Source of the DNA: Pectobacterium carotovorum
GTDB taxonomy: Bacteria; Pseudomonadota; Gammaproteobacteria; Enterobacterales; Enterobacteriaceae
Assembly (NCBI RefSeq): GCF_033898505.1
Contig: NZ_JAXAFK010000001.1
Coordinates: 2,356,001-2,420,000, forward strand
Length of the DNA: 64,000 nucleotides
Direction of reading: 5' to 3'
The first letter of the stretch is position 1. Each line of letters starts with the position of its first letter. Under the pieces are notes generated by a model. The model was not told where the DNA came from. It saw only the letters and a list, made by a program, of their open reading frames with translations, and ran no database searches. Made by a program: the position numbers and the translations under genes. This document shows positions 61,669 to 64,000 of the stretch, in pieces.

Positions 61669-62295
61669 ATGAAACGGAGTTATATAAAAAGCGTCGTTTG
61701 GCCTTTTCTTTTCCTGCCTCTCTCCAACGGGGCGTATGCGCAAGACTTCCCCACGTTTGTAACAGACTTCACCAATGTGTTGCAAAAAAGTAAATTATCA
61801 CAAAAAGACTATAACCAATTTATTGAACTCACTGATTCCTATTTTATTCCAGCTAGCTATGGTGTAAACATAGCGAAAAAAGATAAAATAAGTTATAAAA
61901 ACAACGAAGTAATGCCAAAACTAGAATCTGACACCAGCTTTATCTTCAATGGTTCAAATGGAAAAGCGGCCTTTATTTCATTTCTGCAAGAAATAAAAAA
62001 CCTACCTCCGTCAGAAAAATATTTTGAAAAATCCTACACGGATGCAGGATCGGTCTTCGTCATGAATTACTATACGCTGTCATCAGGTATTATTAATATC
62101 CAAATGGACATCGTTTCTCCTCCGGGTCTCAAGGGGATGATCATCAATATACTTAATGAAAGGGAATCAGAGCTTAAACAAGAAGCAGGCGAAGGCGCTT
62201 ATATTTACCAATTCAAAAAAATAAATGAGACCTATAAGATGGTCAGTGCCAACACCTATTCATCTTCAGATAAACGAATCTGCATGTCCTGCTAA
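61669..62295 (+). CDS. exported protein of unknown function
   Basis: 208-residue protein with a clear signal peptide (about 1-24, ending NGAYAQ) and no family I recognise. The mature part mixes helical and beta-like segments and ends in a Cys-x-x-Cys (CMSC at 205-208). AAGGA precedes it. A GTG at 61660 is an alternative start adding 3 residues. It is the first of three collinear exported proteins, 10 bp before the next. The DNA is AT-rich, suggesting horizontal acquisition. Confidence 0.75.
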   Translation: MKRSYIKSVVWPFLFLPLSNGAYAQDFPTFVTDFTNVLQKSKLSQKDYNQFIELTDSYFIPASYGVNIAKKDKISYKNNEVMPKLESDTSFIFNGSNGKAAFISFLQEIKNLPPSEKYFEKSYTDAGSVFVMNYYTLSSGIINIQMDIVSPPGLKGMIINILNERESELKQEAGEGAYIYQFKKINETYKMVSANTYSSSDKRICMSC

Positions 62296-62305
62296 CAGGA
62301 TTTCA

Positions 62306-63115
62306 ATGGAATTGAAAATGATAAAAATCATAATAAAATCTCTATTATTGATAATGCTTTCATCACACTATGTTAATGCAAATAATCTTGTGTGTCGTAG
62401 TCCTCTCGTCATTCAGTCATTAATCAAAGAAGATCAAGAGAAAGCACAACCCATCAGAGACCGGGTCTCTTTAGAAACAATTAAAAAAATTGAATTTGAA
62501 TATGACATCATTATCACAAAACTTAAAACAAAAAATAACCTGAGCTGCTTTGGCAAAGCCAAGATAAAAATCCCATCCGATGTGTCAAATTTTTTAAAAT
62601 ACTATCCTATTATGGAGAGCGGAGATCCTAAAGCAAAAAGCATTTACCTTCTCAATATTCCCCCACACAAAAAAGAATCTGAATACATCACATTAGACCG
62701 TGTTTATTATAATGTTCATATTGCTGATAATCAGCAAGAAACCAATATTATGTATCCACACGATGAGTCAGTCTCACGTACACTTTATGGCCTGGCCTGG
62801 TTACAAGAAAATGCGGCAAGACTGGAAGAACAATCACCACGCTTTAAATATAAAAAAGCAATCATAGAGTTCACTGACGCTGATAATGCATTAAATATTT
62901 ACTGGAGTAACCTGCCCGATTATATTAAAGGACAACTGAAAGAGGATGCACGGCAGTGGATAAAAAACAAAAATAAAAAATGCGGTGCAATAGAAACTAT
63001 CGCGAATAACAACCGCTCAATGGAAGATCGGGCAAAAATTTATACCTGCCAAGAGCAGATGACGAGGGAAAGGCTGGTGCAGCTTGGATTGACTGAAAAC
63101 AAGGACAAGAAATGA
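62306..63115 (+). CDS. exported protein with LprI/DUF1311-like C-terminus, paralogue 1
   Basis: 269-residue protein. The start at 62306 (MELKMIKIIIKS) is set by AGGAT and gives a signal peptide (about 1-25). It shares with the next gene four cysteines in matching places (Cys30 near the mature start; LSCFG; NKKCG; YTCQE) and the segments SRTLYGLAWLQENA and QWIKNKNKKCG. The C-terminal W-x7-C ... C ... T-x-x-R pattern resembles LprI/DUF1311 proteins, some of which inhibit lysozyme. That resemblance is by eye only. Its stop overlaps the next start by 4 bp. Confidence 0.75.
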   Translation: MELKMIKIIIKSLLLIMLSSHYVNANNLVCRSPLVIQSLIKEDQEKAQPIRDRVSLETIKKIEFEYDIIITKLKTKNNLSCFGKAKIKIPSDVSNFLKYYPIMESGDPKAKSIYLLNIPPHKKESEYITLDRVYYNVHIADNQQETNIMYPHDESVSRTLYGLAWLQENAARLEEQSPRFKYKKAIIEFTDADNALNIYWSNLPDYIKGQLKEDARQWIKNKNKKCGAIETIANNNRSMEDRAKIYTCQEQMTRERLVQLGLTENKDKK

Positions 63116-63915
63116 AACAGCTCCTGTATGTCATGATTGGAATTATCCTTACTTGTACGTCGGCGTATGCAAAGGACGACTTTCAATGCAACGATCCCAA
63201 CGCGGTTGAAGCTGTTAAAAAAACGTTTGCCGACCGTGCAAAAGCACTGTTCTATAAGTCCCCTTCTCAATCTGTTGATACCGTGAGCGTACTTTATTCT
63301 AAATTATCCACTCAGCCACGCTGGGGGGAAGCATTCTCGTGTAGTTTGCGGGCTGAAATTCCCATAAGTCAGGAGATCGTCGATATCATTCTTAATAAAG
63401 ACGATCTTTTGTACACAAAAGACGAAATGGATAAGATTAGCAATAACATTTTTACTAAAACAGGTGAAAGCAAAGATAATAGGCTCAGCGATAATAAGAT
63501 CGTCATTCCGTCCTTTGCCTACGACCTCCGCGTTATTGATAATGGGAAGGAAATCAAAGTAGAAAAAAAATCCTATGATGCCCTATCCAGAGCGATTTAT
63601 GCCGTAGCCTGGTTCAGTGAAAACGCCGAAAAAATCACAAAAACCGCACAAGAGAAAGCGCTTGAAAGTGAAAAGGAACAATATCTTTTCTTTTTCACCG
63701 ACGTCTATGGAATATTGGAAGACGCACCTGAAGACATAAAGAGAAAATTCCACGCCTCTCAAGCAACATGGGTTAAAGAAAGAAATAAAAAATGCGGCAA
63801 TGCCGAATCCTTAGAAACGAGTCATCTTTCCATTAAAGAGCAGATTTATGCTTATCGCTGCCATAATGCAACGATGAGTGAACAGGTATCAAGTTTAGAT
63901 CCAGACGAAGGGTGA
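63112..63915 (+). CDS. exported protein with LprI/DUF1311-like C-terminus, paralogue 2
   Basis: 267-residue paralogue of the preceding protein with a signal peptide (about 1-20, ending TSAYA). Matching features are Cys26, FSCSL, SRAIYAVAWFSENA, TWVKERNKKCG and YRCHNAT. The middle is diverged and contains a Lys/Asp-rich stretch. The ATGA overlap implies translational coupling. Function unknown. A periplasmic role is inferred from the signal peptide and cysteine pattern. Confidence 0.75.
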   Translation: MKQLLYVMIGIILTCTSAYAKDDFQCNDPNAVEAVKKTFADRAKALFYKSPSQSVDTVSVLYSKLSTQPRWGEAFSCSLRAEIPISQEIVDIILNKDDLLYTKDEMDKISNNIFTKTGESKDNRLSDNKIVIPSFAYDLRVIDNGKEIKVEKKSYDALSRAIYAVAWFSENAEKITKTAQEKALESEKEQYLFFFTDVYGILEDAPEDIKRKFHASQATWVKERNKKCGNAESLETSHLSIKEQIYAYRCHNATMSEQVSSLDPDEG

Positions 63916-63933
63916 TAGTCACGCCGATGTAGC

Positions 63934-63970
63934 TTCAGGCTATTGCCTACGATCTTAGCAATGGCCTGAA
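63934..63970 (+). terminator. hairpin after the exported-protein cassette
   Basis: TTCAGGCTATTGC / GCAATGGCCTGAA inverted repeat (12 of 13 paired, 11-nt loop), 19 bp after the last stop. It may end the cassette transcript, though the T-tract is poor. Confidence 0.5.
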
Positions 63971-64000
63971 TCTAAACCTCTCGTCCAGTTTACTCAATCT

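Noticed and set aside
60711..64000. Complete integrative element
   Set aside because: No integrase, excisionase or second attachment sequence in the window; only a boundary is suggested.

Overview
The window is core chromosome of an enterobacterium of the soft-rot group, most likely Pectobacterium or a close relative. Gene content and order follow the E. coli K-12 stretch from nuo to mlaA almost gene for gene. The LysR regulator beside nuo is the LrhA orthologue known as HexA/PecT in soft-rot bacteria, ERIC elements are present, and several small differences (no argT, no yfcC/yfcF, an EamA transporter between pdxB and flk, a Csu-type pilus next to sixA) set it apart from Escherichia. Genus assignment is inference from content and synteny, not from a database search.

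Layout. 1-3.5 kb: start of the NADH:quinone oxidoreductase operon (nuoA, nuoB, partial nuoCD) on the minus strand. 3.5-11 kb: hexA, alaA, yfbR, yfbS, hxpA, yfbU, yfbV. 11.4-14.8 kb: the acetate pathway ackA-pta, with a strong hairpin between the two genes. 14.9-18.7 kb: yfcD, yfcE, yfcG, folX, yfcH. 18.8-21.9 kb: histidine ABC importer hisJQMP, with a sigma-54-like promoter and two NtrC-like sites upstream. 22.3-32.7 kb: ubiX, purF, cvpA (perfect PurR box), dedD, folC, accD, dedA, truA, usg, pdxB, the same gene set and order as E. coli. 33-38.8 kb: EamA transporter, flk, fabB (FabR and FadR sites), mnmC. 38.9-45 kb: yfcL, epmC, yfcA, mepA, aroC, prmB, smrB, sixA.

45-51.6 kb is an accessory block: about 1.1 kb of AT-rich non-coding DNA, then a five-gene Csu-type chaperone-usher pilus operon (two spore-coat-U pilins, chaperone, usher, tip adhesin). 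Its last stop codon overlaps the convergent fadJ stop by 8 bp. 51.6-60.2 kb returns to the core: fadJ, fadI, yfcZ, fadL, mqo, mlaA. FadR-like operators lie before fadI, fadL and fabB, which ties fatty-acid degradation, uptake and unsaturated fatty-acid synthesis in this window to one regulator.

60.7 kb carries tRNA-Arg(CCU), argW, a common integration site in enterobacteria. Beyond it the sequence becomes visibly AT-rich and holds a GNAT acetyltransferase, a small ORF remnant and a run of three exported proteins of unknown function. The last two are diverged paralogues with four conserved cysteines and a C-terminal motif resembling LprI/DUF1311. This exported trio is the least explained part of the window.
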